Shown here in pieces: positions 1 through 11,133 of a DNA stretch of 64,000 bases (position 1 is the stretch's first letter; the number at the start of each line of letters is the position of its first letter). The notes under the pieces are model-generated. The model was not told the origin of the DNA. It did not search any database and was given only the letters and a program-made list of their open reading frames with translations. The translations under genes were made by a program, and so were the position numbers. Source of the stretch: Anthostomella pinea (taxonomy: Eukaryota > Ascomycota > Sordariomycetes > Xylariales > Xylariaceae); the NCBI GenBank assembly GCA_963556695.1, contig CAUWAG010000007.1, positions 1,364,001 through 1,428,000 on the forward strand. The letters run 5' to 3'.

Positions 1-48
1 AATCGATCGTCAAATCTGCGCATGGGGGCGAAAGACTAATCAAACCAT

Positions 49-411
49 TGAGAAACCAGCGGTAAAATATTATTTACTAGGTGGTTAAGAGGCTCTTTGA
101 AAGAAAGAGCCTAGGTTGTGTACCCTGTAGAGTTACCCTGTGGTAACCGGTACGCGACTGACACCGCTAAATTGCGGGGACATCCTATTTAAGGCCACGG
201 GCTACCGCCGGCCGCTGAAAAGCGGCCTGGCAACCGAGAGTAGCGCTCTCGGGTACGGTAATAACGCCTGCGGTAGCGGACGACCTGCAGCCAACCCCGT
301 GTTCAGGGGAGAGTTCACTGACTAGACAGCGGTGGGTTGGCCTTATGGCCGGCCTAAGACATAGTCGAGCCGGGCCCTGAAAAGGAACCCCTAATAAGAA
401 AATTAGCGGAG
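49..411 (+). other. Group I intron in 28S rRNA
   Basis: About 363 bp separate the rRNA block AAACCAT from CTAGTAGCTGGTT, which are contiguous in ordinary 28S genes. The insert carries group I core elements in order: a P-like AATTGCGGGGA near 168-180, a Q-like ACCTGCAGCCAACC near 281-296, an R-like GTTCACTGACTAGACAG near 312-329 and an S-like AAGACATAGTC near 355-365. The 5' exon ends in T and the intron ends in G, as group I splicing needs. The site corresponds to the position usually named L798 by E. coli numbering (from memory). No homing-endonuclease ORF fits in its length. Boundaries may shift by a base or two. Confidence 0.85.
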
Positions 412-928
412 CTAGTAGCTGGTTACCACCGCAGTTTCCCTCAGGATAGCAGTGTTGTTCTTCAGTTTTATGAGGTAAAGTGAATGATTAGGGACTCGGG
501 GGCTATATATTGCCTTCATCCATTCTCAAACTTTAAATATGTAAGAAGCCCTTGTTACTTAATTGAACGCGGGCATTCGAATGTACCAACACTAGTGGGC
601 CATTTTTGGTAAGCAGAACTGGCGATGCGGGATGAACCGAACGCGAGGTTAAGGTGCCAGAGTAGATGCTCATCAGACACCACAAAAGGTGTTAGTACAT
701 CTAGACAGTCGGACGGTGGCCATGGAAGTCGGAATCCGCTAAGGACTGTGTAACAACTCACCAACCGAATGTACTAGCCCTGAAAATGGATGGCGCTCAA
801 GCGTCTCACCCATACCTCGCCCTCAGGGTAGAAACGATGCCCTGAAGAGTAGGCGGCCGTGGGGGTCAGTGACGAAGCCTAGGGCGTGAGCCCGGGTCGA
901 ACGGCCTCTAGTGCAGATCTTGGTGGTA

Positions 929-2863
929 ACATCTCCCACCCCCCTGCGGACCACCCCCCCGCGGACCAGCGCGTTCTGACCCACAAACGCGTAATTCACC
1001 AACCACTAGGATTATGGTGATCCACCATCTACACCATCACTTTTGCATCTTTTTTTTCACAAAGCACACTATTTGAATCCTTATCCACTACTGAATCTCA
1101 TGATGTCATTTTACGACTGTCAAACAAAAGCTGAAGCCGCCATTTTGGCCATCCAACGCGGAGCTCCAGTCCGCTCGTCAGCCCTCGAATGGCAAATCAG
1201 TCGCTCGTACGTCAACCGATGAATCTCTGGCACCGCAACGCAGAATGAGACCAGCACTCTCTAACAGGCTCTCTCACCGTATCTCGAACATAAGCTGGCA
1301 AGCTGGGCCCTGGGGTAAGCACGGCTAGGGTATTCTTCGGCGGTCTCTAAGTTCCGTCTCATGACCCAGCGGATGCTCCATGCCACCGGGGATGCTCGAG
1401 AATTAGGGAAAAATTGGGCATCCAAGTTCCTGTCTCGAAACCCGGAAGTCAAGATAATGAAGTCTCGTGTTATCGATTATAACCGAGTGAATAGTGCTAC
1501 AGCGACAAATATCAACATTTTTTTCGATCGGTGTGACGCCCCTGACGTGGTTAACCTCATGCCAGCACGCTGGTACAACGTCGACAAAATGGGAATCACC
1601 AAGGGGGTTGGGGACTCCCATTGGGTGGTCTCCGAGGCCTCCGGCAACGTGGCTATGAAGAAAGGGGTCAAGAAGGGTGAATGGATAACTGCCCTAGAGT
1701 GTGTGAACGGATCTGGTGAGACCTTGCTGCCGCTGGTGATTCTTAAAGGGGTTAACGTACAAGCCCAGTTGTTTAGCAACCAAAATGAGGGCAAATTCAC
1801 TGACTGGAGGTTTATTACGTCGCCCAATGGATGGACCTCGAATCCCATTGTGTTAGAATGGCTTCAACGTATCTTTATTCCTCACATTCGGGAGGTCCAC
1901 AGCAACACATCGGTGGTTTTGGTGTGTGATGGCCACGACTCCCACACGAATGACGAGTTCCTAGCCACCTGCTTGAGAAACAAAGTATGGTTGATCTTTT
2001 ATGAACCTCACTGCTCCCATGTAGTCCAGGTGTTAGATGTGGGAGTCTTCAATTTGGTGAAGAAGAGGTTGAAGACCTTACTCCAGGAGACGCCCAGCGG
2101 CCGTCTGGGACTCAGGCCATCTAAGGAGGAGGTTTTGGAGTGCTACAAACAGGCCCAGAAGGACACAATGACGCTTCTCAACATCAGAATTGCCTGGAAA
2201 AAGACTGGAATTGTTCCTCGTAACAGAGCGGAGGCATTGAAATCGAAATATGTGATTCTGGAGGACAAGGGGGTGGCCAGGGCACGCCAGAGGGACCCTA
2301 AGACTTCCGAGCGAGCCACAACACCAGATTTTCTCGAGATAGTAGCTAAAACCATTGTCATAACACCCTCTGGAAGCCGGGCTTTGCAGGAGAGTGCTCG
2401 AAAGCTCGAAAGAAAGGACCCTTCCTTTGGGGGCCCTTTGAGCGCTTATTGGTGCGGAAGGCTGGCAAGGCCATGGATGTTCAGGCTGCTACCATTACAA
2501 ATCTACGGGCCAAATGTGAGCTGTTTGAGGCTCAAGTGACTAAAAAGACTAATACCACTTGAAAAGCAGTCAAACCAACACCAGGGGAACCATTCATCAC
2601 AATGGCTAACATAAGGGAGGCCAAAATGGAGCTGAGGAACAGGAGGGTCTATAGGGACTCCGCTGCAGGCGAAGAGGTCCCACAAGAGGTCCCTGGTGAA
2701 GATTTAGGGTCGGAATCGGATTCTGGGAGCTGTATTATGGTTAGAACACCACGACCTTAGTGTATTTAGCAACTGTGGTGGTTGTAGATGGCTTCATCTG
2801 AATGAGAGTGGTGTGGTGTGGAGTGGTCCGTGGGGGGGTGGTCCGCAGGGGGGGGTGAGATGT
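929..2863 (+). mobile_element. Fot1/pogo-like DNA transposon inserted in 28S rRNA
   Basis: A 1935-bp element splits the 28S sequence GGTGGTA/GTAGCAAAT. It is bounded by a TA target-site duplication (927-928 and 2864-2865). Its imperfect terminal inverted repeats of about 38 bp begin ACATCTC and continue with C-rich CCCTGCGGACCACCCCCC at both ends. TA duplication, TIR size and a DDE transposase of Fot1/pogo type fit the Tc1-mariner superfamily. The transposase frame has three early stops, so the element is probably not autonomous now. Insertion into rDNA marks it as a resident of this locus. Confidence 0.92.
1100..2539 (+). pseudogene. Fot1/pogo-type DDE transposase, N-terminus broken by three stops
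   Basis: The frame opens with ATG at 1100 (or 1103) and encodes a psq/HTH-like N-terminus. It is then stopped at 1220 (TGA), 1262 (TAA) and 1316 (TAA). From 1361 it is open for 392 codons. All three stops can be explained by single C-to-T changes (CGA to TGA, CAA to TAA), as in RIP or cytosine deamination. The remaining DDE core looks intact. The catalytic acidic residues sit in YNVDKMGITKG, VLVCDGHDSH and QVLDVGVF, the DDD arrangement of Fot1/pogo. No C-terminal zinc-knuckle part is seen. The 392-residue piece could still be translated but lacks the DNA-binding domain. Confidence 0.88.
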
Positions 2864-3059
2864 TAGTAGCAAATACTTCAATGAGAACTTGAAGGACCGA
2901 AGTGGGGAAAGGTTCCATGTGAACAGCGGTTGGACGTGGGTTAGCCGATCCTAAGCCATAGGGAAGTTCCGTTTCAAAGTGGGCACTTGTGCCCCGTGTG
3001 GCGAAAGGGAAGCCGGTCAATATTCCGGCGCCTGGATTTGGGTTTTGCGCGGCAACGCC

Positions 3060-4336
3060 CGACCATATACGGCCTTAAATCCAAGCTGAATAAGGTGAGT
3101 TGGAAGCAGACTGGGTCGTGTGTTGTGCCAATCACGACAACCATCTCACCGCAGTTTCTTCGCAGTCTGAACTCATCCGCGCGGCTCGGCCAGTCGGCGA
3201 TGGGCCGGAGAGCCTCTTCTCTGTTCGGGACAGCAAGGCCCACGGCCAAGTGCGTTGCACAGTCGCAAATGCCTATGCTGTGTCTACCATCGTGCAGTAC
3301 GAGCCTCGTATTGACAACACGCTGGCAGCGCTGTTCAGAGTACTCGATAACGCGGGCACGGGAACGACCAATCTTGGTCAATGGGTTCAGTACTGTGAGT
3401 TGCGCCCATCGTTGTCCTACCAGAGTCTCAGGCTGACTCGAGCTTAGACGTGTATGATGTGGCCGGCAACATGACAGCGCAACCGCTTGGCTATCCGGAG
3501 TAAGCACGCGACGTGATGGGCTTAGTCAAACAGAGTGGGTGCTGTCAAGACTCTCCCACTGACGAGTTCTGCGTGCTGAACCTCTCCGCAGCAAAGGGTC
3601 TTCACGCATACATAAACCTGACAATGCCCATGCCAATCCTACACGACACCTTGAGCTTCGTTCTCCGGCGGATCAAGATCGACAACTTCATCGCCTCGAA
3701 GGAGCGGTATCCGGACCTGATGACCGAAGAGCAGATCATCACGCAATGCATTGTGAACGTGGTGGCCGGCGTAGGCACGTCCACCGTCTCGACCATCAAC
3801 GTCCTCAAGTACCTCGTGACCCACAGGCCGGCGCTGGAACGTCTGTACCAGGAATTGAGACGAGCCAACGTCAGCAGTCCCGCAACATGGCGGAGACACA
3901 GTTGCTCTCCTACCTGGACGGTCTTGTCCGCGAGGGCATTCCTCTGCGAGGCGCCGACGGGTTCAACCCCAACGGCCGCGTCGTGGGGCCCGAGGGCCTG
4001 GTGCTCCCGGGAAAGGTTAAGCTCCCACCCGGGACCGTGGTGGGGATCAAGCCCAGCGTTGCCTCGATTCGGGAGCGCACGTTCGGGCCTCGGCCTTACG
4101 AACTCGTGCCGGATCGGTGGTGCAGAGGGGACGACGAGACCGAGGAGGATTATGTGGAGCGCAGGGCTCTTATGGAGAGGGGAGACATGCTATGACTTGA
4201 CGTTCAGCGCCGGGACGCTTGGCTTCATCAGCAGGGGCATCGCGATGATGCAGATCTACAAGCTGCTCGCGACGCTGATCTTTTCGTACGAGGAGGGTTG
4301 TTGTCTGCCTGTCAATGTACCAAACGCCGCACGCTA
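3060..4336 (+). pseudogene. Cytochrome P450 pseudogene, 5'-truncated
   Basis: Fragments in several frames read as one fungal P450. An N-terminal piece has YGLKSKLNK, then about 3225-3410 resembles the C-helix region. An I-helix-like VVAGVGTSTVST (about 3760-3800) and the following LVTHRPALERLYQELRRA are clear. A K-helix region has YLDGLVREGIPLR (about 3910-3950), then the FGPRPYELVPDRW meander (about 4083-4120). A frame break at 4193 precedes the heme region FSAGTLGFISRGIA (4203-4245). There the invariant cysteine of FxxGxxxCxG is Phe and the last Gly is Ser, so heme ligation is lost. The 5' end is cut off at the 28S junction. The substrate cannot be inferred. Confidence 0.8.
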
Positions 4337-5081
4337 ACTCGTGTCACAGTTGCTGCCCGTTAACGTTCCCGACGGTACTCCTGATGGCCCTGGTGGTGTG
4401 GTCTGGGCGCATATGACTTCTTTTGCACCCTGAAGCGAAGAGACACCTCTTAAACGTTCCCCGTTTTGTTCAATCAATGGCTTTCGGTCACGGGATAGGG
4501 CAATGTGAAAGGATGGCGCTTGTGTTGCGATGTGTTGTTGCCTCGGGTGTCTCGAAACCCGACTTGCTACTAATAATTAACAAACAGACCCCCGCAAAAT
4601 CTGACGTCCGTAATGAATACCACCCAGATGGATCGGCGAGGATGGACCAATTCTGGGCAATTGGAGCTCCTGCCCTCATTCGTCTGCCTGTGAGAATATT
4701 ATTGTCCAGGGTTAATACGTTAATTGAGGTATAATAGAAACCTCGTGGCTTGCATGACAGCCGCTGACACCCTACCACGGAAGCTATGGATGACAGCATT
4801 GGTCCCGCCTTGAATGTAGCTAATGTAGCTAATGTGTGTTGTAGTCTAGTCCCCGCTGCGGAGACTGGCGGTACCCTGTAAGTGGAGGGAAGTCGGAGAT
4901 GTAACCATGAAGCGGTATAGATCGCAGATTGTTGCCCCAGGACAGTCTGAGGCAGGGCGGGGGAAGGTGCCAATGATCATTATAGGTGCTGCGTAGAGGA
5001 CACCTCGGCATTCGATCATTACCTACTCAACTACATCCCCGTCGTCTTTCTCGACATCCCGCACATCAAAAAATTCCCAAC
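4337..5081. other. Intergenic, no gene seen
   Basis: No frame here resembles a known protein and the short open frames lack supporting codon pattern. The part just before 5082 is the likely promoter and 5' leader of the O-methyltransferase. A short direct repeat (AATGTAGCT twice) lies near 4813-4832. Confidence 0.5.
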
Positions 5082-6462
5082 ATGGAGAACAGCAAAGAAG
5101 AGTTGCTCACTGCGCTCGGCAGCATAAGCTCAGGAGACTTCGAGGGCAACGGAGTCCAGCGCCTGAAGTTTGTGGAAGCAGCGAAGAAGCTTGTTAGCCG
5201 ACTAGAGACGAACGTGGAGAAGATATTCGACATCACCTTCGCACAGCCAGCTGTCTTTGCTGCGCTGCAGACTTGCCTTGACCTCGGACTTTGGGAGGCC
5301 TGGACAGCCGCTGGTGGCGGAGCAAAGTCGGTCGAAGAATTATCCAAGTTGTGCAAGCAGGATGTTGATCCAAACCTCGCCCGTACGTGTTTCCCTTGAC
5401 TAGGTTACGCGAAACCCATCACAAGCTAAAGGTATCGTGGTGAAAGGTCGCTTGCTCCGTCTGTTAGGATCAGTGAACATCGTCGAACAGACTGGCGCAG
5501 ACACCTACAAGACGACCCTTTTCTCTTTGACCTTTGGAGATCGAAACAGTCTCATGCCACAGTCAATCCAATGCCGGTAAGTGCTCACTCAGAGATGGTC
5601 ACAGCGCGACGCATAAACTAAAGGTAGTCAGGACTCATCACTGGCAAGATGGATGCGTCAACTTGCCAAAGTACTTGGCCAAGATCGGGTACAAGGAGCC
5701 ACAGGACGCGAAGAACACCAACTACGCCGATTGGTGCCCGGAGAAGCTGGACTTCTTCAGCAAGTGTGTAGCAGAGCCAGCGTACCAAGATTCCTTCAGT
5801 GGTTTCATGACCGCATGGGCAACGTACAAGCTGCCTTGGCCAGAGTTCTTCGACACCAAGTCCTTGGTGGCGGGTGCCGATTTGAGCAACGGCGGCGTCC
5901 TCTGCGTCGACATTGGCGGTCACCACGGTCTCGACCTGACCCGGCTGCTCAACAAGCACCCAGATGTGCCCGCCGGCTCACTGGTCCTCGAAGATCTGCC
6001 CGAGGTCGTCTCAGGGGCGAAGAACGTCAATGGGAAGATTAAGGTTCTGCCACACGACATGTTCCAATCCCAGCCAGTAAAAGGTAGCCTCCTCAAAAGT
6101 TCGATAGGTACCACAGATGCGGCATCGACTGACAAGCATTGGAAATAGGAAGCCGCGCTTACTACTTTCACGCCGTGTTCCACGACTGGCCAGACAATGT
6201 AGCAGTCAACGCGCTGAGGAACACCGCGGACGCGATGAGGAAGGGGTACTCGAAGCTGCTCATCAACGACATGGTGCTGCCTCCAACTGGCGCCAGTGCG
6301 ACTCAGGCGACCATGGACGTGGAGATGATGGCCATTGTGTCCGCGTATGAGAGAACCGAGGCGATGTGGACCAGCCTCCTTAACGATGCGGGATTCGAAA
6401 TCATCAAGATCTGGGCGGATGGCCGGGGAAATGAGAGTGTGATCGAAGCAGAGCTGGCTTGA
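5082..6462 (+). CDS. SAM-dependent O-methyltransferase (plant COMT-like fold)
   Basis: Four exons, 5082-5382, 5447-5576, 5632-6083 and 6149-6462, sum to 399 codons (398 aa). The start is the ATG in AACATGGAG, the best Kozak context. An upstream in-frame extension adds only unlike residues. The protein has an N-terminal dimerisation/winged-helix region. The SAM motif CVDIGGHHG near residue 235 is degenerate against the usual DxGGGxG. The catalytic His is in FHDWPDN near residue 305, and the C-terminal YERTEAMW block is typical of fungal secondary-metabolite O-methyltransferases. The family transfers methyl from SAM to phenolic or enolic hydroxyls. The substrate is unknown. The neighbouring dead P450 hints at an old biosynthetic cluster (inference). 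Intron 1 uses an AAG acceptor; the other two use CAG and TAG. Confidence 0.85.
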
Positions 6463-7009
6463 CCTGGGACCGTTCAGGTACAGGTCTGCTGAGTCAGTCC
6501 GTCGACGCCTGGCTATGCCTGGGTTCTGAAAGGCTATACGACTGCAATAGCGCGGAAGAACAAGACACACTCATGTATGGGGGCATTCTCCCGCACATCA
6601 GTAGTAGCCGAGCCGGAAAATGGTGCTATTGGCATTGCTCAGAAGCGCGCCTTTGATTGTGACGAGCATAGATGAATAAGAGCGATGCAGGCAAAAATTT
6701 TCATAACTAACCTGTGCATGAGCGTGTGCTTCAAAACATGTATTGAATCAGATCAAATGAGAACAAAGGAAGCACCAGCCGGAGCACCAGCCACAGGTGG
6801 GGCTTGCTGCTTTATCTCCGTAAGCTCCGCTCACCTCAGTCCCAGGCACATGTGGTTCGGAGCTTTATGTTTGCCAGGACACATCGAGCTCGACCTTCAA
6901 TGTAATCAGAATCTAGAGGCTCTACACCAGTACCATCTTCCCGAGGATCTCACTCACATTTCAGCAACTCACTCACTCACTTGACTTGTCATCACCTTCC
7001 GTGGTCAAG
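6463..7009. other. Intergenic between the O-methyltransferase and ATG12
   Basis: No coding signal is seen. The 3' end of the methyltransferase transcript and the ATG12 promoter/leader should lie here. A simple ACTC run (about 6968-6980) lies in the ATG12 leader. Confidence 0.5.
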
Positions 7010-7546
7010 ATGGAGTACCCAGAAGTCCCGTCTCCCTCGCCCCCGCCATCTCCCATCCCAGACCGACCAGCGTCACCTGAGCTCCCGCTCACCATGATGG
7101 CCTCGGTGGTGCTGACGGCGCTTCCGCAGGACGCCAGCGTCGCCCTGGCCAGCGCCGGCGAGTTCGACCGCGAGAAGGTCGTCGTGCGCTTCGTCGCCGT
7201 CGGGTCGGCGCCCCAGCTCAAGGTCCAGGTGCGCAGGATCACCGCCACGCAGAAGTTCGAGGCCGTCGTCGCCTATCTGCGCAAGGTGCTGCGGCTCGGC
7301 CTCGCCGATGGTTTGTTTCTCTACGTCAACAGCGCCTTTGCGCCCGCGCTGGATGAGGTTGTTGGAAACCTGCACAGAGTACGTCGTCTGTTTTCTCATC
7401 TTTCGCTGCAGACGACAAGAATGCTCTGTCGCGCGGTGGATCACTGAGTGGCAGGAGGATTACTGACGAGATGCATGTGATAGTGCTTCAAAGATTCGAG
7501 CGACCAGCTGGTTGTGGCCTATTCTATTACTCCTGCGTTTGGATGA
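7010..7546 (+). CDS. ATG12: Ubiquitin-like autophagy protein Atg12
   Basis: Two exons, 7010-7378 and 7484-7546, encode 143 aa. The start is the first ATG after a stop-free leader. The N-terminal 30 residues are Pro/Ser-rich, as in fungal Atg12. The ubiquitin-like domain follows, with [28 protein letters not shown] and the conserved [19 protein letters not shown]. Exon 2 supplies [20 protein letters not shown], ending in the C-terminal Gly. In the family that Gly is activated by Atg7, passed to Atg10 and conjugated to a lysine of Atg5, giving the Atg12-Atg5-Atg16 E3-like complex for Atg8 lipidation at the phagophore. The 7379 donor GTACGT and TAG acceptor at 7481-7483 are canonical. It converges with panB, 178 bp apart. 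Confidence 0.96.
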
Positions 7547-7724
7547 TGAATTATCTGCGTCTATCTGGCGGCAACATGAACCCGTCCTCGCCCCGTGGTA
7601 TCTCTGACGAACGCCTGCCTGTGCTAAAACTTCAAAACGACGAGCTTGCGCTACCCAGTCCCATGCGGTATGATCTATGATCTAAATGCCGCCGAGTTGT
7701 CAATACCATCATGCAAGTCCCGCG

Positions 7725-8793
7725 TCAAATCTTTTCAACTTCCTTGGCAAAGGCGTCGAGCTCATCCTTTGGGATGGGATAGGTGTGTTCGGGGGCCGGA
7801 TATTGTCGTCCCTTCACCTCGTCCCTGTATGACTCAATCGCTCGGAAGCTCTCGGCCCACACGTTGCCGTATTGTTTGACAAACTTGGGAATGAAGCGAC
7901 CTGGAGGGAAATTTCCGGACATGTCTACCTGCACCAAAACCTGGCCGGAACAGCCATTGCCTGCGCCGATCCCGATGGTGGGAATGGAGAGCTTCCGGGT
8001 GATGATGGTTGCGACTTCAGCGGGAACGGCCTCGAGGACAACCCCAAAACTTCCTGCCTCTTGCACGGCTATCGCGTCTTCCAGAACACTCATCGCACCC
8101 TTCGACGTCTTCCCCTGGACTCTGAACCCCCCGAGTGCGTTCTGGCGTTGCGGCGTGAGACCGACGTGGGCAAGGACGGGAATGCCTGCCTGCGTGATCT
8201 TCTTGATTGTTGACGCCATCTCCTTGCCGCCTTCAAGTTTGATTCCTTGGATGCGACCCTCTTTGATGAACCTTATCGCAGTTGTCAGGCCCTGCTCGGG
8301 GGAGATCTCATACGATCCCATCGGGAGATCCCCAACCTTGGGCCGGTTAGTCGTTGGCCATAGCAAGTCAGCCTGTGCGTGGTCTTACCGTGAACGCCCC
8401 CTTGGTGGCACGTGCGACGGATCGACAGTGCAGCAGCATCTCATCGACTAAGACTTCGCTGGTGTCCTCCATACCCAGAGCGACCATGGCGAGGCTGTCG
8501 CCAACGAGTATCATGTCCATGCCCGCAGCGTCAGCGACATGCGCACTGGGGAAATCGTGTGCAGTCATCACCGTGATGGGCTCGCCTTTTCTATACATCG
8601 ACCGAATGCTTCCCATAGAAATCTTTTTCCTCGCAGGATCCGGCGCCCGGCCAAGGGGCGAATGTGAACTCCATCGCTGCTGACTTGTCTGCTGCAGGAG
8701 CGACGACAGGGGCCTGGCTGTGGATGAGGAGGTGTTGGACCCTGTGCCCCGATACAGGAATAAGGCACACGACCTGGTCCAAGACGGAGGCAT
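7725..8793 (-). CDS. panB: 3-methyl-2-oxobutanoate (ketopantoate) hydroxymethyltransferase
   Basis: Two exons on the minus strand, 8793-8389 and 8336-7725, with a 52-nt intron, encode 338 aa. The enzyme transfers a hydroxymethyl group from methylene-tetrahydrofolate to 2-oxoisovalerate, making ketopantoate for pantothenate and CoA. The first 45 residues are Ser/Arg-rich without acidic residues, fitting a mitochondrial presequence. Family motifs follow: ITVMTAHDFPSAHVADAAG, MILVGDSLAMVALGM with the metal-binding Asp, LPMGSYE, GIKLEGG, PVLAHVGLTPQ and IPTIGIGAGNGCSGQVLV. The splice joins GAFT to VGDLPMG in phase 0, with donor GTAAGA and an AAG acceptor. Length and order match eukaryotic PanB. 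Confidence 0.95.
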
Positions 8794-10742
8794 CTGGGTG
8801 GTGGTGGTGTGGTTTAAAGGGGGACAAAGGGATGTAACACGCTGCGGTGGGCTGCAGGGAGATGTGGAACAAGTCAGAGTCAGTCTGCGACCATTATTGG
8901 GGCCGCTCGCTGGTTTTATGCCTCGGTCATGATGGTTTTTGCTGCGTACAATTGAGTCTCACAAGGTTTTTTGAATGGTGTTGAATTTTAGCGTGACGGG
9001 ATTGCTGACCTGGTACGTACCTTTTGATCAAAGCACCGAGGCTCCGGCCCCGTGTCTGTGGCTTTTGTGGCTTGTTTAGCCAGTACGGTGTGGCTCGAGC
9101 GCTGTGTTTTTTGTCCTATCTGCCGGCTTCAACCCCTTTTCTTTATGATACCACAAAACGGGAACTACCTACCAAAACAAACAGCAAGCAGAAAACCTTA
9201 ATCGGCTTTCCTACCTCTTTACGGGATACTCGACGGGTTCAAAGTGCGATGATGATAATCAGGAGCGCCATACCGGTTGGACGATTTGGCGACGAGTACC
9301 AGAGCTCGTCAAAAGATGTTGAGTTATTGCGGTCAGAACGCATTGTTTGAAATATGGGAGATTATTTGGCTTCAACGTGATCGACTCCGATCCGGCAATC
9401 TTAAAGTCACGCCTGCACCGCTGGGATGATATCTACGGAGAGTATACCTCCTTAACCTTCTCAAGGCGTGAGTAAGTTATAGGCCTCCGAGTAGATATTA
9501 AGTGCTTTGGAGTTCAGGGTGTGTAAGTATCCTAGATTAAAAAATGGGTACTAGTACAGTGGCTAGTATAATAGATAGTAATAGCGGAGGCTGCAGTGGT
9601 TACAAAGATAGATAAGAGCTGTAATAAGGGATGTACTAGTACTATAATAGCTGTAACGTTCCATATATGTAAATACGATATAGAAGCCCTTGTTTACTAT
9701 GTACGTATAACTATCTCTGGCTGAAGAGGAAAAAGAAGATCGAGCGGCACAGCCAAATCTGGTGGCCAACTAGATAAGTGTGTCCGCCCCACAATTCAGA
9801 GCCCTAGTGGGTCTGAGACAACCAGTCGTATAAGAGGTCACGTGCTGTCACGTGATCTCAGGACCATCACCGATAGTAGCGACATAGCAACCATTACAAT
9901 AGCTGGAATAATGAGGGCTTTAAAGGTTTGTATAATAATCGTTTCAAAAGATGAATCTTTAATATTATATTTAGTGTATTAAATCTAAATAAAATCGTAT
10001 TAGGGTGGTTATTATAACTGATTATATGTTAAATTTTCCTTTATTATTATATATACTCAATACTTACGAAAGCAGGGCTTAAGGTTACAAAACCGTCAGC
10101 TAGATAACACAGGATTATAAAAGCAATACAGCCACCCTATACGGATTCGTAGTCCTTTGACCACTCCATTCTTTCTATTAAATGAAAGCAGTAGCTATCC
10201 TGAAAACGCGTACTGCATCTATCCAACACCAGAGACTGCGGTGCGCATTCCAAATATCATTATATAGACTTACTGTGGCCGGCAGAAGAAACGTTGAATC
10301 ATCTCTTATTATCCTTTTGATAAGGAACCAGGAGGACATGAACTCATTTCAAATACGGCTACGTGACACCAAGCCCATGACCATTCAAGATATTTGTGAT
10401 TACTAATACCCACTTAGACACAATGGCCATCTCGATCAAGCTGGATATTTAGCATCGTCATAGCTGGGGTGTACGATTACCGTCAAGATGTTAAGAGGGC
10501 ATGGGCTATTTATGGTTGCCACAGAGGTAGCCCGGAAGAATTGGGCTGCGGAACAAGTACTATGGCACATGTCGATTTCCAGCACTAGTACACGGAGGCA
10601 ATACACTGAAGGATACAGAAGATAGCAACTGTAGCTGTGATGGCCCCGGATGACTTCAAGCCGCGGAGAACCCAGCATTGCAACGTAGAAGCGGCACTGC
10701 TACAGTCAACCAAGATGAGTCTCCGTCTGTGCACCTCGAGGG
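8794..10742. other. panB upstream region grading into AT-rich repeat remnants
   Basis: The first few hundred bases upstream of panB are ordinary intergenic sequence. From about 9,480 the sequence becomes rich in TA and poor in CpA/TpG, most strongly at 9,930-10,070, which is nearly pure A/T runs. This looks like heavily RIP-mutated transposon remnant. No frame can be assigned. A CACGTG-type pair (TCACGTGCTGTCACGTGA) lies near 9838-9855. Confidence 0.5.
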
Positions 10743-11133
10743 TTGTTGTTGCTGTTGTTATTGTTGTTGTTGTAGCATTCAACGCCGGGAGGACTGCCGC
10801 ATAGCGGCGTCAACCAGGGGCTCCAAGAGGCCGCTCAGGCGTACTAGGCTAGGTCTTCTATGTACATACACTGCCCATCTAGCAGGTCAAGTCCGTAAAC
10901 AGCCACCACACTTAAGCGGCGGATCACACCGTGTCCCCCCTCCTCCGGGTGAGGGGAAGTATCAGCTGGGGTCCCAAATATTTAGTTTTTAGGGCGCAAT
11001 ACCAGGTTTAGTGCTCTTAAAGCTTACAATACGGCATATTGTAGGGGTTCTTACGTGCTCCATAAGACATTAAAAAAAGATAGAAAGATAAAACCTATAG
11101 AAGCCATAATGGAAAAAAAGAATGAGTATATCC

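Larger units (their letters stand above)
1..3059 (+). rRNA. Partial 28S (large subunit) rRNA gene, interrupted twice
   Basis: Large-subunit rRNA sequence begins before the window. It matches the universally conserved eukaryotic 28S blocks, for example the GCGAAAGACTAATC region, CTAGTAGCTGGTT, TTTATGAGGTAAAG, the GGCGATGCGGGATGAACC block and GCCCGGGTCGAACGGCC. rRNA segments are about 1-48, 412-928 and 2864-3059. They are separated by a group I intron and by a DNA transposon. After GCGCGGCAACGC at about 3059 the rRNA stops abruptly and unrelated P450-like sequence follows, so the gene is truncated at its 3' side. It may be the edge of the rDNA array or an ectopic fragment. With the transposon in place this copy is unlikely to make functional rRNA. 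Identification is by remembered consensus, not alignment. Confidence 0.93.

Noticed and set aside
140..325. 61-codon frame inside the 28S intron
   Set aside because: Overlaps the group I core; too short and unlike any homing endonuclease.
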